A stretch of 64,000 bases of DNA from contig NC_090761.1 in NCBI RefSeq assembly GCF_036898095.1, positions 40,773,810 through 40,837,809 of the forward strand. Reading direction: 5' to 3'. This document shows, in pieces, positions 22,759-33,989 of the stretch. How positions within the stretch are numbered: position 1 is the stretch's first letter; every line of letters starts with the position of its first letter. The notes under the pieces are model-generated. The model was not told the origin of the DNA. It saw only the letters and a program-made list of their open reading frames with translations, and did not search any database. The stretch comes from Palaemon carinicauda (Eukaryota; Arthropoda; Malacostraca; Decapoda; Palaemonidae). A program made the position numbers and the translations under genes.

Positions 22759-22876
22759 GGCAACTGAATCTGGCGTCCCCAGGCGGTCACCCATCCAAGT
22801 ACCGACCAGAACCGACGTTGCTTAACCTCGCTGGACAGACGAGAAGCGGGGTTTCCAACATGGTAAGGCCGTTGCC
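22759..22876 (-). rRNA. 5S rRNA-like sequence inside DIRS B RT
   Basis: The complement reads as a near full-length 5S rRNA: it starts GGCAACGGCC, contains the internal control region (TTAAGCAACGTCGG, then TACTTGGATGGGTGACCGCC) and ends GTTGCC, about 118 nt. No T-run terminator follows, and it lies between RT sequences of element B, so it is an inserted copy (retropseudogene or 5S-derived SINE without a body) and not a locus of the 5S cluster. The acceptor-like terminal stem (GGCAAC/GTTGCC) is intact. Some positions differ from the usual consensus. Confidence 0.82.
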
Positions 22877-22888
22877 CCAATATCATGG

Positions 22889-23643
22889 CTAGATACTCCA
22901 GATGTTGAGGCAGGAGAAGAGAAGGCTCCTAGCAAAATACCATGAACCCTCACTCATGGTAAGGATCCGGAAGCCTGTCCCGGTGCTGAAGAAGGTCGAA
23001 CCCGAGCCTACCGGAGTTGACCAGACCTCCAAAAGGCGAAGGAGGAGGAAGCCTGCACCTGAGCGGCCATGAGGAAAACAAGGAGAGTTCTCTGGGGAAA
23101 AAAACCTGCGATGCCACGGTGGGATCGCCACACTGCATCTTAAGCAGGAACATCTGTAGTCTAGGCTGAATTCGACGAGCTTCCTAGAAGATGGATGGAA
23201 TGGAAACTGAAAGTACCCGTCCTTCAGATCCAGGGCCTAAGTAGTCCTGTCGCCTCGTTACCAGTCTGATCGATTCTGCTGTTCCACGCTGGACGAAGTT
23301 TGTTCGACAAACTTGATCAGGGCTGAGAGGTCGACTACGGAACTCCCGTCTCAGATACTTCCTTACAAGAAAGGATCGACTGAAGAAGCCGGGGTGAAGC
23401 CGTCGACGATCCTATGGAGGACCTTCTCCTAAGGCATGGATCATTCTGCCCAAACGGGCAAACTCTTGCCGACCCTATGGCATAGAGGTTCAGAGACACT
23501 GAATTCGCTGACAGAGACGGCAGGCGCAATATCCTTGGCTGATCACAGAGATCGTGCTGGAATGGGCATCGGGAAGCTGTCATCTGGATGAGTAACCTTA
23601 GGCATCCTCCCAGCGTGAAACCTGCAAGGGGGGGGGGTGCCAA
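22889..23643 (-). pseudogene. RT remnant of DIRS B
   Basis: Nucleotide order matches the RT of A, including the stretch corresponding to KSSLLPTQRLVYLG on the other side of the 5S insert. Short frames only (23643-23335 and 23131-22889). The active-site motif is not readable. Confidence 0.55.
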
Positions 23644-23707
23644 TCCTAGAGTTCGTGAACTCTGCCGCTCCCTCTAGGACTATGCCCCCCCGGGAGAGCC
23701 TCCCGTG

Positions 23708-24197
23708 TCATCTGTTCCTGACAGGAGGGAACTGCAATTGGACACCTTGTTTCAGTTGTCGTAGCCGGTCCAATAACTTAGGCCGACGTGGCTGAAAGAA
23801 AGAGGCGCTGGAGCCCTGCAGGGTCTGGAAGAAAGCGCCTTGGAGGAGTGAAAACGGAAGTCGACTTCCTCCGCACAGCCGCTGTCTATGTCTCTGTCCT
23901 TGGGGACAAACAAAACTCCTCTCAAGGACGGAAGGGTGTCCGAGGTTGTCGACATCCACGGATGAGACACCCGAAAGGAAGCCCTCGGTCATTGCAACCA
24001 GATGGTCCAACATCGACCTTGCCCTCAAGTTCGATACTTGACGACGAAACGCCAAGGTGCTTGAGCCCGAGAGGAGGAAAGTACCCATGACCTTCCTGTA
24101 GCTTCCTTGAACAAAACCTCGGGTCGCAACCGAGGAGGGAAAGGACTTGGTAAGCCCCTTTCCCGAGACGGAGAAGAGGAAGGGGTAAACCAGTCAC
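23708..24197 (-). pseudogene. gag C-terminal remnant of DIRS B
   Basis: 24088-23708 reads MGTFLLSGSSTLAFRRQVSN, clearly homologous to METFLLSGTRTIAFLPHQVS in A. Later residues are out of frame. Confidence 0.62.
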
Positions 24198-24679
24198 CCC
24201 TTGGTCGATGGAGAAATCTCGAACGGAAAGTCGCCCGCTAAAAACCCTTCCAGGGAATGACGGGGAAGGGCTAACCCAGGTTCTGGAAAAAAGAATGTTG
24301 CTCAGACCTCCCTGAAGATTCTTCTAATACTTGCATGTGCCATGCTCTGCGTTTACGGGGTGAGGCCGCGTTCCGGAAATACACTCCAGAAGACTCGCCA
24401 GGCTGGCCATGCTGCAAAACCCCAATGGGAATCACGGTCGCCATCGCCCTGGCGCTCGCGCGATGGTAAATCAATGATTTGCGCGTGGGTGAACGTGGAA
24501 GCGCCCATGCGCGGGCACGCAGCAACGCAAACGAAGGTGAGCGAAGGAGCGCAGAAGGAGGGCGAGAGTGGTAGGAAGGGCGAGAGTGGTAGGAAGGGCG
24601 AGAGCTGGTGGTCGCCGAGCGATAACCCATAGGTGAGCAATGGATACTGCAAGAATTAAGCCGACGTTCGCGCGACGGG

Positions 24680-24910
24680 ACGCCATCGGCCCGGGCGGCG
24701 GGACCCCGTCGGCCCGGGCGGCGGGACCCCGTCGGCCCGGGCGGCGGGACCCCGTCGGCCCGGGCGGCGGGACCCCGTCGGCCCGGGCGGCGGGAACCCG
24801 TCGGCCCGGGCGGCGGGACCCCGTCGGCCCGCGCGGCGGGACTCCGTCGGCCCGCGCGGCGGGACCCCGTCGGCCCGCGCGGCGGGACCCCGTCCGGCCG
24901 CGCGACGGAA
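24680..24910. repeat. 23-bp GC-rich minisatellite in gag of DIRS B
   Basis: About ten units of GTCGGCCCGGGCGGCGGGAC plus CCC. The 23-bp period is not a multiple of three, so each frame cycles through the same 23-residue peptide (GSRRPGRRGPAARADGVPPP-like on the minus strand). This explains the several overlapping long open frames on both strands, which should not be read as genes. Confidence 0.85.
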
Positions 24911-25059
24911 TACCGTTGATTCGTGCGCGGGCGAACATTGGAGAGCATGTACGCGGTCGCGCATGAGCGTAGGCGTGCAGTCGCGCGGGCACGTGGGCGT
25001 GCGGTCGCGCGGGCACGTGGGCGTGTGGCCGCGCAGGCACGTGGGCGCGCGGGTGAGCG

Positions 25060-26220
25060 CAGGCGGTCAGGAGACCGATGACACGTAGGCGGGCGATGGC
25101 GCGTTGACGGGCGATGGCGCGTTCTGGCGAGCGATAGCCCGTAGGAGAGTGAAGGCGCGATGACGTGTCGGCAAACGATGGCGCGTCGGCAAGCGACGGC
25201 GCGTTGGCGAGCGGTGGTGCGTTAACAAAACGCTAGCGCGCAGGTGAAGAATCGCGCGGGAGCGTAGGCGATTGCCAACGCGAGAGAGACTAGTGATGAT
25301 TAGCGCGCATCGCGCTAACAGAAGGCGCGCAGGTGCATCAGGAGGGTGAGCGTTGAAGCAAGCTGTTAATCAGGCGATCCTAGACGGTCGGAAAACTGTT
25401 GGCGCCCAATGGTGCGTGGCAGGAAAGGGCACGCAGATGTGCGCTGGCGATTGAAGAAAGCTGGCGCACAGAAGGATAGAAGTAAAGGTGAGCGCTGGCG
25501 AGCAGGAGGAAGATCTACGGCAAAATTCAGCTACTGCAGATCGAGGTCCACAGCAGTCGAGCGCTAGATCGCTACTGATGGTGTTCAGGGGAACTGACAC
25601 GCGTGGCAGATCGATGGTGATCGTTGACGTGTAGGAGATCACTGACGAGCAGGTGAACGTTGATGCATCTAAGGTCGCTGGCGAGCTGGCGATCGCTGGC
25701 AAGCTGGTGATCGCTGGCGAGCTGGTGATCGCTGGCGAGCAGAAGGCAACGCGTGGAAGCCTGCGCGTAGAAGAAGAGTCCTTGACCCAGACCTGAACCG
25801 AAGTTCTAGATCGCGAGGGCGAACGTGGGCGCACAGGAACCAACAGGAACAGCAGAGATGATCATCATGAGAGCGCTGACGAACAGGAGAGCGCTGGCGA
25901 ACAGGAGAGCGCTGGCGAACAGGAGAGCGCTGGCGAACAGGAGAGCGCTAGCGATCAGGAAAGCGCTGATGAGCAGGAGAGCGCCAGTGCGCTAACACTG
26001 AGCAGGAGCAGGAGAGAACATAGCAGCAGGGCGCGCAGGGGAACCCTGACACGCAAGGGAAGAACCCCCGTGGGAGGCAACCCTTTGCCCCGAAGGGATC
26101 GTTGTCCGTCGGGAGACTGATGTCCGTTGGAAGACCGTTGTCTGTTCGCCGGGAGACTGATGTCCGTTGGAAGACCGTTGTCCGTCGGGAAGACCGTTGC
26201 CCGTCAGACTGCTGTCCATC
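25060..26220. repeat. 18-bp and related repeats in gag of DIRS B
   Basis: Several arrays with an 18-bp period: GCGAGCTGGTGATCGCTG (25676-25740), GAGCGCTGGCGAACAGGA (25868-25980), and GTTGTCCGT/AGACTGATGTCCGTT-type units (26100-26215). Same design as the gag repeat of A, but with different sequences. Confidence 0.7.
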
Positions 26221-26655
26221 TGCACCAGGGGCGGAAGATCAAGAAGGAGGAGTTGTAGGCTGCATACGGAGATTCAAAAAGGCGCCTCTTAGCACCCTTA
26301 TAGGGAGGTGGGAGGCCCTTACGACGAGGCGGACGGTGAGCCTTATGGCGAAGGAGGCCAACAGCAACAACAGCAGAAGAATCCTCCGAAGAGGAGTCTC
26401 TATGAGTGTACTCTCTCGCGAACGAAAGAGAAACACTTCGTAGAAGAGACTGGTCAGCCAGTGACCTAAAAGGAGCAATCCTCCAAAGAGGGGCTCCTGC
26501 AGTTGCCCAGCCCCTTGAGCGAAACTGCAGGTCCGACCGCTCAGCACCAAGAGCATAGTCGCACGAAAAAAAAAAAGGCAAGAGAAGAACCCCCCAAAAG
26601 GAGAAAAACTCAAGCCTGGACAGGAAAAACTTCCCTCGGAAGGAAAGTTACCCAC
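26204..26655 (-). pseudogene. gag N-terminal region of DIRS B
   Basis: Overlapping frames with DQSLLRSVSLSFAREYTHRD and SLADQSLLRS. Similar to the repeated blocks SLFYEVLTS...REATHRDSSSE in the array at 47-51 kb, which sit in the same place relative to the DIRS 5' end. Confidence 0.5.
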
Positions 26656-26659
26656 CCAA

Positions 26660-27499
26660 GGAGGCGAGCCTCATGAGTTTTAAAATGAACTGGAGAGCTG
26701 TCAATCGTCACGGGAGTACTTCCAGTAGAAGGAGACACGCCCTTGACGAAAATCCAAAGGGGAGGCAGCAACAGCCGAATCCTTAGGTCTCAACTAGAGA
26801 GCTCACACCGTTGCCATATTACAGAAACGAACTAGATCGGTAACTAAAAAAATAAAACATATATCATTAGTACACATTCATTCCCCCGGGAAGGCTCCGT
26901 AAAGGAATCCCGAGGGAAAGGAAAACAAGAATTACACAACAGGCACGTGCCCTCACAACCACTTACACTTACGGAAGGAGAGCAGCAACCAGAACAGAAT
27001 TATAACAATTATAATTATGTAACTATGTAATTATGTAATTTAAAAATGAATGAACACTAAAGAAAGAACGAAAACCCCGAAAGGAATTGTTCTCCAAAGC
27101 TGAAAAATTAACAAATACAATTAGATTCATAAACTGATTGAGACAAAACGTACGGCGTAGCAACCCCCCCACACGGGAAGGAAGCTACAAACGTAGGAAC
27201 GTAGTAAAAGGGTGAACGACCTCAAGAGAGAGAGAGAGAGAAAGACCGCAGTCAAACTCGAACGCAACCCATAAAATTACACCGTGGTGGCCTAAACTGC
27301 TGAGGGCTCCACGGAGATATCGTACACTACACACACATCTCTGAAAAGCAAACTTACTGATTTCTATACTCAAATATATATACAAACATGAAAAAATGTT
27401 TACATATATATTGAATAAAAGAAAAGTAAGTGATTAAGTAAAGACAAAACAAACAATGGCTGCCATGCGAGGACAAAGACAGAGACGTCTGTCCCAGTC
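26660..27499. other. 5' untranslated region of DIRS B
   Basis: Non-coding, AT-rich in part. Contains ACATATATATTGAATAAAAG and AATGGCTGCCATGC-type sequence corresponding to the region after the ITR in the 46.7-52.4 kb units. Includes a GA-rich run (27225-27245). Confidence 0.5.
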
Positions 27500-27704
27500 C
27501 GAGCCAAAAGTGAAAGTGAGCATCACCAGGTGTGTGAGGGGGGGGAGGGGTAGCTAGCTACCACTCCCCTAACCCCCCCCCCCCCCGCTAACTAGCGCGG
27601 GGGTAATACACCCTCGTTAAATTCTAATGGCTCGCCATTTCAGCTGCGCTAAAAGGTAAACCCAATGTAAATAGCGTGGTTTGTATTTCGGTTACGGAAC
27701 AAAT
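27500..27704. repeat. Right ITR of DIRS B
   Basis: Inverted copy of 19899-20160: GGTAGCTAGCTACC, CCCTCGTTAAATTCTAATGG and GTGGTTTGTATTTCGGTTAC, ending at the junction with A. Confidence 0.78.
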
Positions 27705-27984
27705 CCCATTTGGACTTCTTCCGTTGGCGCGAAAACCTCTCCCACTGGGAGGCAGACCACTCCCTACACTTGTTGACACTATCACACGGTTGGCCCCTAA
27801 AAGAAGTACAAAGGGCGTGAGGATCATGCTCGACCGCCAACATGAATGTTCCACAGGGGTGGTCGGGAAAACCAGGCCAGGTGCGCATGATCGCAGAGGC
27901 CAACTTCACATACACAGAAACTACAAAAAAGAAAGAACAAAAACAATTAAATGGCTGCCAATATGACGGCGAGGATGAGAGCAA
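27705..27984 (-). pseudogene. gag zinc module of DIRS A
   Basis: 27984-27649 reads VEHDPHALCTSFRGQPCDSV and SASQWERFSRQRKKSKWD before running into element B. Homologous to the gag start of F and C, but two of the Cys positions are Phe and Trp. The start near MRTWPGFPDHPCGTFM corresponds to the start of this module in C. Confidence 0.65.
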
Positions 27985-28009
27985 ACACGTCTGACCCCCA
28001 TCCGAGCCG

Positions 28010-28200
28010 AGACCAAAGTGAGCTCAAGCACAGGTGTGTGAGAAGGGGAGGGGGAGGGTAGCAGGCTGCCCTCCCCTAACCCCGCTAACTAGCGGTGTGG
28101 GTAGTAAACCCTCGTTAAAAATTAATTGATCGTCATTTCAGCTACGCCAAAAGTAGTACCCCTATTAAATAGCGTGGTTTGTATTCTAGTTCAGAACAAA
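28010..28200. repeat. Right ITR of DIRS A
   Basis: Inverted terminal repeat (CCCGCTAACTAGCGGTG, CCTCGTTAAAAATTAATTG, AATAGCGTGGTTTGTATTCT) ending AGAACAAA at 28200. Confidence 0.75.
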
Positions 28201-28244
28201 CTCCAATTCAAAAAGTGAAAAATTAAATGAATCAGACTGCTAAC

Positions 28245-28359
28245 CTAAACAAGCAAGATTTTCTTCAGTGAGTCTTCTCTGATCAGCAGCAAGACGTCTG
28301 GACAGTTCATCAAGGTACAAAAAGTAATTCTTTTCTTCTTTAGCTGCCATTTTGGACTC
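28245..28359 (-). CDS. Coiled-coil host gene, exon 1 (start codon 28350)
   Basis: The ATG at 28350-28348 lies in a good context (CAAAATGG) and has an in-frame TAG four codons upstream. It encodes MAAKEEKNYFLYLDELSRRL and then AADQRRLTEENLACL, ending with a single G whose codon is finished by CC of exon 2 (Ala). The donor is TTTAG/GTTAGC. An AG acceptor at 28361-28360 suggests that a non-coding first exon lies upstream. Together with exons 2-4 this gives a helical, charged N-terminus of at least about 125 residues. The family is not recognised. Confidence 0.72.
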
Positions 28360-28394
28360 CTATAAAACTGAAAATACCAAACATTTTAAAAGAA
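28360..28394. other. Upstream flank of exon 1
   Basis: A 35-bp stretch with the acceptor AG next to exon 1. Confidence 0.4.
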
Positions 28395-28490
28395 ATATGA
28401 CAAATTTTGGATAATTTGTATATTTCCTAACTAAACAAACCTGAAGCTCTTTATATAGGAGTATTACTTCAGAGCTAGCTGAAACCAGCT
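28395..28490 (+). mobile_element. Solo DIRS end
   Basis: ATGACAAATTTTGGATAATT, TCCTAACTAAACAAACCT, then GAGCTAGCTGAA: the outer part of a DIRS left terminus without the rest of an element. It sits directly upstream of host exon 1. Confidence 0.65.
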
Positions 28491-28999
28491 GTTAAGGCTT
28501 TTGCAAGGTGTGCAGTATTATTTATCATACATTCCATTTTATCTTCATATATTACTTTTAAACATTTTGTTATCACCTTGTCACTCCCAGAATTCACATA
28601 AATACTTGCTCTGGAAAGGTTTCCCATTCTGTTCATTCATATTTACTCTCTAGACTCCGTTGCTTTTCCGTTAACCAATCACGAACCCGTACATATCTAA
28701 AGTTTGTATAGGGGGGTTAATATTTCCCTACCCCCACCCTCCAATAAGCCCTTTTCTGTGGAAACCTTTGCCCTAGTCAGGTCTTTGTTAGTTCAAGTGT
28801 CGTCTTTTGCGTATTTTACAATTTAAGTACAATATTAGAAAATTGTATCGACTTCAGTAATCCATACTTGAAAGTATTTTGGTGTATTCCAGTGTTGATA
28901 ATTTTCTTGAATCACGTAATGAAATATACCAGCTTTTACAGTGTTCCAAGTGCAGTACTAAAGTAAGGCAAAACAGTTAAGACACCACAGACTTAGTCA
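28491..28999. other. Unassigned non-coding sequence
   Basis: No ORF or known repeat. Contains AACCAATCACGAACCCG (a CCAAT-box-like site) near 28673. Confidence 0.3.
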
Positions 29000-29360
29000 C
29001 AACACCCCCGTGACCCGTAAGTTACGTCGTCACGGTCATAAAAGTAAGTCATTAATTTCTTTAACTTAAATGTGTTAGTTTTATTATATTTTGTTAAAGT
29101 GTGAAGCTCAGCATTACCGATTTCCAATGCATAGGAGGGTGATGTTTTATTTTCCTGTGATCGTAAGTGAGGAACAAGAATCATTATACAGTATTTAACG
29201 TTGGTAATGTTAGCGTGCGCAGCTCAACATTACCGCTTGCCAGTACATACGAGCTTGATGTTTTATTTTCATGCGAGTGAAGCGAGCTAATGGCGAAACA
29301 AGAACCATTGTATATAATATTCTCGTAACAGTACTAATGTTACCGTAATGTGAGTGAAGT
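29000..29360 (+). repeat. Inverted repeat arm 1 (partner at 35.7-36.0 kb)
   Basis: Contains ATAAAAGTAAGTCATTAAT and then two copies of an approximately 100-bp module with CAGCTCA(A/G)CATTACCG and CCAGTACATACGAGCTTG. The same order occurs complemented at 36010-35760. About 65-75% similar by eye. Confidence 0.55.
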
Positions 29361-29713
29361 GATATAACAAAGGGCATTATATTGGGTTTGTGACCTGGAA
29401 ACTTCTAGGTTAGGTTAGGTCGGTTTGTTAGGTCCTGTACCCTTTTTGTACTTTTTTATATAGTGTAAAGGGTATATGGAAAAATTCTTTAAAATACACA
29501 CGATAATAATACCGTATTCTTGCCATCGTTAGTAATTCCACCGTAACGCTGGTAACACTGTGTACCACCGTAACGTTGGTAACGTTGCTAATGTTACCGT
29601 TCGCAGTACATACGTGAGTGAAGTGACACCAAATTTGAACAAGTCATTAGTCATTATATTTAAGTATTTTAACAGATTATATATAATAAAAGACATTATA
29701 TTTAACCATTTTA

Positions 29714-29912
29714 ACAGAAAATATATGTTTTCCTGTAGAAAATTTTGTGATTTAACCGGTTTTCACCTTCATTTCATCTGTAAGGACAGCAACCAGTTCG
29801 CACACTTAAAGTTAGTCGGATTGGTTGTTCTGTTGGTTTTCGGTTGAAATGTAGGTCAAATTCGGTCAAATCACGTTATTTACTACAGGAAAACATATAT
29901 TTTCTATTCGAA
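29714..29912. repeat. Foldback sequence, arms about 45 bp
   Basis: GAAAATATATGTTTTCCTGTAG (29717-29738, shown here in two parts: GAAAATATATG and TTTTCCTGTAG) is complemented at 29886-29907 (CTACAGGAAAACATATATTT). The inner parts GTGATTTAACCG and GGTCAAATCACG also pair. The loop is about 100 bp. MITE-like, no coding. Confidence 0.6.
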
Positions 29913-29956
29913 ATCTGACCCTGTAATACAGTACACCTTTACCCAATAATGTACAC

Positions 29957-30121
29957 AAACATTATTTTGACCCTACAATAGACCTATTCAATAACGTAAA
30001 CAAACATTATTTTGACCCTATAATAGACCTATTCAATAACGTAAACAAACATTATTTTGACCCTACAATAGACCTATTCAATAACGTAAACAAACATTAT
30101 TTTGACCCTATAATAGACCTA
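29957..30121. repeat. 45-bp satellite array, part 1
   Basis: Exact 45-bp period (GACCTATTCAATAACGTAAA at 29981, 30026 and 30071), about 3.7 units, with a CTACAATAG/CTATAATAG alternation. Interrupted at 30121 by the TIR element. Confidence 0.88.
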
Positions 30122-31399
30122 GGTTAATGTCTAGGAGAGGGCTGCATGAAGATATAACTGATATTCAATTTATTTTTACTAGAATATGTAGGAATGTATG
30201 TATATAATGGTATACCAGTGAGATAATTTAGTGAAAATCAATAATAGTCGAAATATCGACGATCAAAGTCACGCTACTCTTGTCGTCTTCCCAGATTTTT
30301 CTAAGTCTGTTGTTATTGTTGACTGTCTTATTTTTGCTCAAATGAGCCCTGTAACCACTATAATCCGCAGACAAACTAGTCCACTATGACGTCTTCACGT
30401 TTGGCCAATCACAGTGCGACAATACATTTTCTTTCCCAATGACGTCTTCACGTTTGGCCAATCACAGTGCGACAATACATTTTCTTACCCATCACAGTGC
30501 GACAATACATTTTCTTACCCATCACAGTGCGACAATACATTTTCTTACCAAGCCATTTTATTTCGTTCCTAGACATCGAGGCCGTAGCAAGCACGTCATC
30601 TGATATTGCACAAGAAGTTGAAATTCCATCTTCTTGTCCTGACTGTTTCCTAAGTTACAATGAATTTGTTCTTACTTATTCGGGGTTATATTGAAAAACT
30701 AGTGGATTTGTGCCAGACACAATTTAATTTTACAAAATAAAAATTGTCTGCATGTCAGGGAACCTTCGCAACGGCTTCACGTTTTCCTCAAAGCAGCAGC
30801 ACATCTTTATCAACCAACAGGTTAAGGTAAGCTTCATTAATTTATGGAGTATATTATAATGGTGATAGTATAACGATGTATACAACAGTACCATCACTTT
30901 GAATTTGGTTTGATGGATGTGTTAGGTAGTGTCCTTAAGGGGGGGTCGCAGAAGGGGCTCCCCCCCCCCCCCCCCGGTAGGGATACAGGGCTATTAGGCT
31001 AGGTTAGGTGGGTGTATTAGGTTCGGTGGTGCCCTGAAAATCACTGTGGCCTTAAGGGGGGGGTCGCAGGGGGGGGGGGGGCAAAGCCCCCCCGGTAGGC
31101 CTAGGTAGGGGTACAGGCCCCCCAGGGTAGGTTAGTTGGTTGTATTAGGTTCGGTAGTGCCCCGAAAAATCACTTTTCTCCTCCTCCCCCACCCAAAAAC
31201 CCCGCTTCCCACTGGGGTCCCCCATAATTGTAGTAGTAGGTTTATGCTTAAATTTTGTGTGTAAGAGTTAAGTCTTAGTTTCTTTTTTATTCATTTCCTC
31301 ATGTTTCTATGCACTGTGCAACAATAATCTGGTTGTTTTTTGCCGTTTTTCGTCGTTAATACTTGAAAAACGTGTGCGGCCCTCTCCTAGACATTTACC
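30122..31399. mobile_element. TIR element with 8-bp target duplication
   Basis: 1278 bp. The TIR is about 25 bp: GGTTAATGTCTAGGAGAGGG at the left and, complemented, GGTAAATGTCTAGGAGAGGG at the right. Flanked by TAGACCTA at 30114-30121 and 31400-31407, and inserted in the 45-bp satellite. An 8-bp duplication fits hAT, P or Merlin superfamilies. The G-rich inner part resembles 44.6-45.0 kb near the Cys-rich ORF, which suggests a non-autonomous relative of that element. No transposase was found inside. Confidence 0.75.
30388..30550. promoter_or_regulatory. Repeated CCAAT/ATF-like block
   Basis: TGACGTCTTCACGTTTGGCC and ATCACAGTGCGACAATAC occur as two full copies (near 30388 and 30440), and ATCACAGTGCGACAATAC twice more (30490 and 30520). 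Each full copy holds a GACGT motif and GGCCAATCA (CCAAT). The reading as a promoter is inference. Confidence 0.45.
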
Positions 31400-31740
31400 T
31401 AGACCTATTCAATAACGTAAACAAACTATTTTGACCCTGTAATAAACATATTCAATAATGTAAACACACATTATTTTGACCCTACAATAGACCTATTCAA
31501 TAACGTAAACAAATATTATTTTGACCCTATAATAGACCTATTCAATAACGTAAACACATATTTGACCCTACAATAGACCTATTCAATAACGTAAACAAAC
31601 ATTATTTTGACCCTATAATAGACCTATTCAATAACGTAAACACATAATATTTGACCCTACAATAGACCTATTCAATAACGTAAACACATAATATTTGACC
31701 CTACAATAGACCTATTCAATAACGTAAACAAACATAATGA
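31400..31740. repeat. 45-bp satellite array, part 2
   Basis: About 7-8 further units of the same satellite, more diverged (AACACATAATATTTGACCC variants), continuing the array across the inserted element. Confidence 0.85.
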
Positions 31741-32034
31741 CAGTAGCCATAACTACAGTAGGTTACCATTTAAAATATGAAACAAAAATCTAATGGTCAG
31801 GTTCCTTCTACTATCTTACCAGTTCAATATTCGGTAAACACCACCAGTAACTATGTAATAATATGTTGTAGTCCAATAATAATCACTATTCGTGAGGTTA
31901 GACTTAGCACTTCAAGATTCAACAAACTTGAGAAGACCAACATGGATCTTCCATTGATTTATCGCAGTGATTTGCAGAGTTCCCAGATATTCATTGCCAG
32001 AGTATCGTATGCTTTCCTCAAAATTGTCGTTTTC

Positions 32035-32098
<64 letters not shown>

Positions 32099-32600
32099 TG
32101 CTAAGCTACAACCCTAGTATGTTGCAAAAGCAGAATGCTATAAGCCCAGGGGCCCCAACAGGGAAAATAGCTCAGTGAGGAAAGGAAAGAAGGAAAAATA
32201 AAATATTTTAAGAAGAGTATCAACATTAAAATAAATATTTCCTATATAATCTGTAAAAACTTTAACAAAACAAGATGAAGAGAAATCAGATAGAATAGTG
32301 TGCCCGAGTGTACCCCCAGGCAAGAGAAATCTAACCAAAGACAGTGGAAGACCATGGCACTACCCAAGACCAAAGAACGATGGTTGGATTTAGGATTGTC
32401 CTTCTCCTAGAAGAGCTGCTTACCAGAGCTAGAGTCTCTTCTAACCTTACCAAGAGGAAAGTGGGGAATATGGGGAAAGGAAGAGTACCCCTGGATGCAA
32501 TCTAGTTTATAGCTGAAAGGATGGGGAAGATTAAGGAAATAGGAAGAAAGAGAAGACTAAAAGAGAGGGGCAGACCCTCTTGCGATATGAGGGAATTAGT
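32035..32600 (+). repeat. (TTA)n-headed dispersed repeat, copy 1
   Basis: A TTA microsatellite (32035-32097) followed by CTAAGCTACAACCCTAGT, ATGCTATAAGCCCAGGGG and CCCCAACAGGGAAAATAG, continuing with AC-rich sequence to about 32600. Long SINE-like or non-autonomous family; not coding. Confidence 0.7.
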
Positions 32601-33500
<900 letters not shown>

Positions 33501-33989
33501 GCAAGTGAACTTTTGAAGTTCTGCAGATTCAACTATCCGATTAGGATGATCATTTCACCACTTTGTCACTGCTGAAATAGAATTTATAGAATACTATGTA
33601 ATATTGAGCTTCATGGTGGAGAAGGCCTAACCAATGGTATTGACTGTATACCTAGTATTACGGAGGGGATGTTACTGTCCGGGAAGATCTGAATGCAAGG
33701 GATGGTCAGAATTATAAGAAAAAGAAATCCTATGCAACTCGCACAGCACACAAACTATTTGCTGCACAAAAATATTAAAGCTGAAAAGTGAAATACGAAA
33801 ACATATGTAAGACTGACACACGGTCTTTCATATCTTCAGCTGTATAATTTACTTTTTGACAAAGTATTGTATAGTTTTTGATGACTCAAAGATTGCAACG
33901 ATTCAGAGATCAGTAAACCCTTATTAGCGTGATATCTATTCAATACATTCCTGATTTTTATTTGTAGAATTATTACTGCACTGTAATTG
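33501..33989. other. Unassigned AT-rich sequence
   Basis: No feature recognised. Confidence 0.35.

Larger units (their letters stand above)
19899..27704 (-). mobile_element. DIRS element B, nested in gag of A
   Basis: Minus-strand DIRS element of about 7.8 kb. The left end is at 19899 (ATGACAAATTCGAAG) and the right end at 27704 (CGGTTACGGAACAAAT). Its ICR at about 20166-20275 joins the complements of both. On either side the gag of A continues (SQWERFSRQRKKSKW to the right, STVASKGEKPK to the left), with no target duplication, as expected for recombinase-mediated integration. Its own genes are more decayed than those of A, although it must have inserted later; its GC-rich repeats and a 5S-like insert add to the damage. 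Confidence 0.8.
12799..28200 (-). mobile_element. DIRS element A (split by nested element B)
   Basis: Minus-strand DIRS element in host intron 1. The left end (ATGACAAATTCGTAG, 12799) and right end (CTAGTTCAGAACAAA, 28200) are both represented, complemented and joined, in the ICR near 13060-13150. From 5' to 3': right ITR (28200-28010), gag zinc module (27984-27705), [B inserted], gag rest (19897-16457), RT/RNase H (16428-14987), MT-like (14971-14570), recombinase (14765-13592), ICR and left ITR. Without B it is about 7.6 kb. Coding regions carry several frameshifts. Its 5' end lies only 44 bp downstream of host exon 1. Confidence 0.82.

Noticed and set aside
24271..25040. Overlapping long Ala/Arg/Pro/Gly ORFs on both strands
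   Set aside because: They result from the stop-free 23-bp GC repeat within gag of DIRS B; not separate genes.
29957..31740. CRISPR-like regular repeat
   Set aside because: The 45-bp units are contiguous with no variable spacers; a satellite in an animal genome.
31777..32178. 133-aa ORF with poly-Tyr
   Set aside because: Runs through the (TTA)n microsatellite; no domain.
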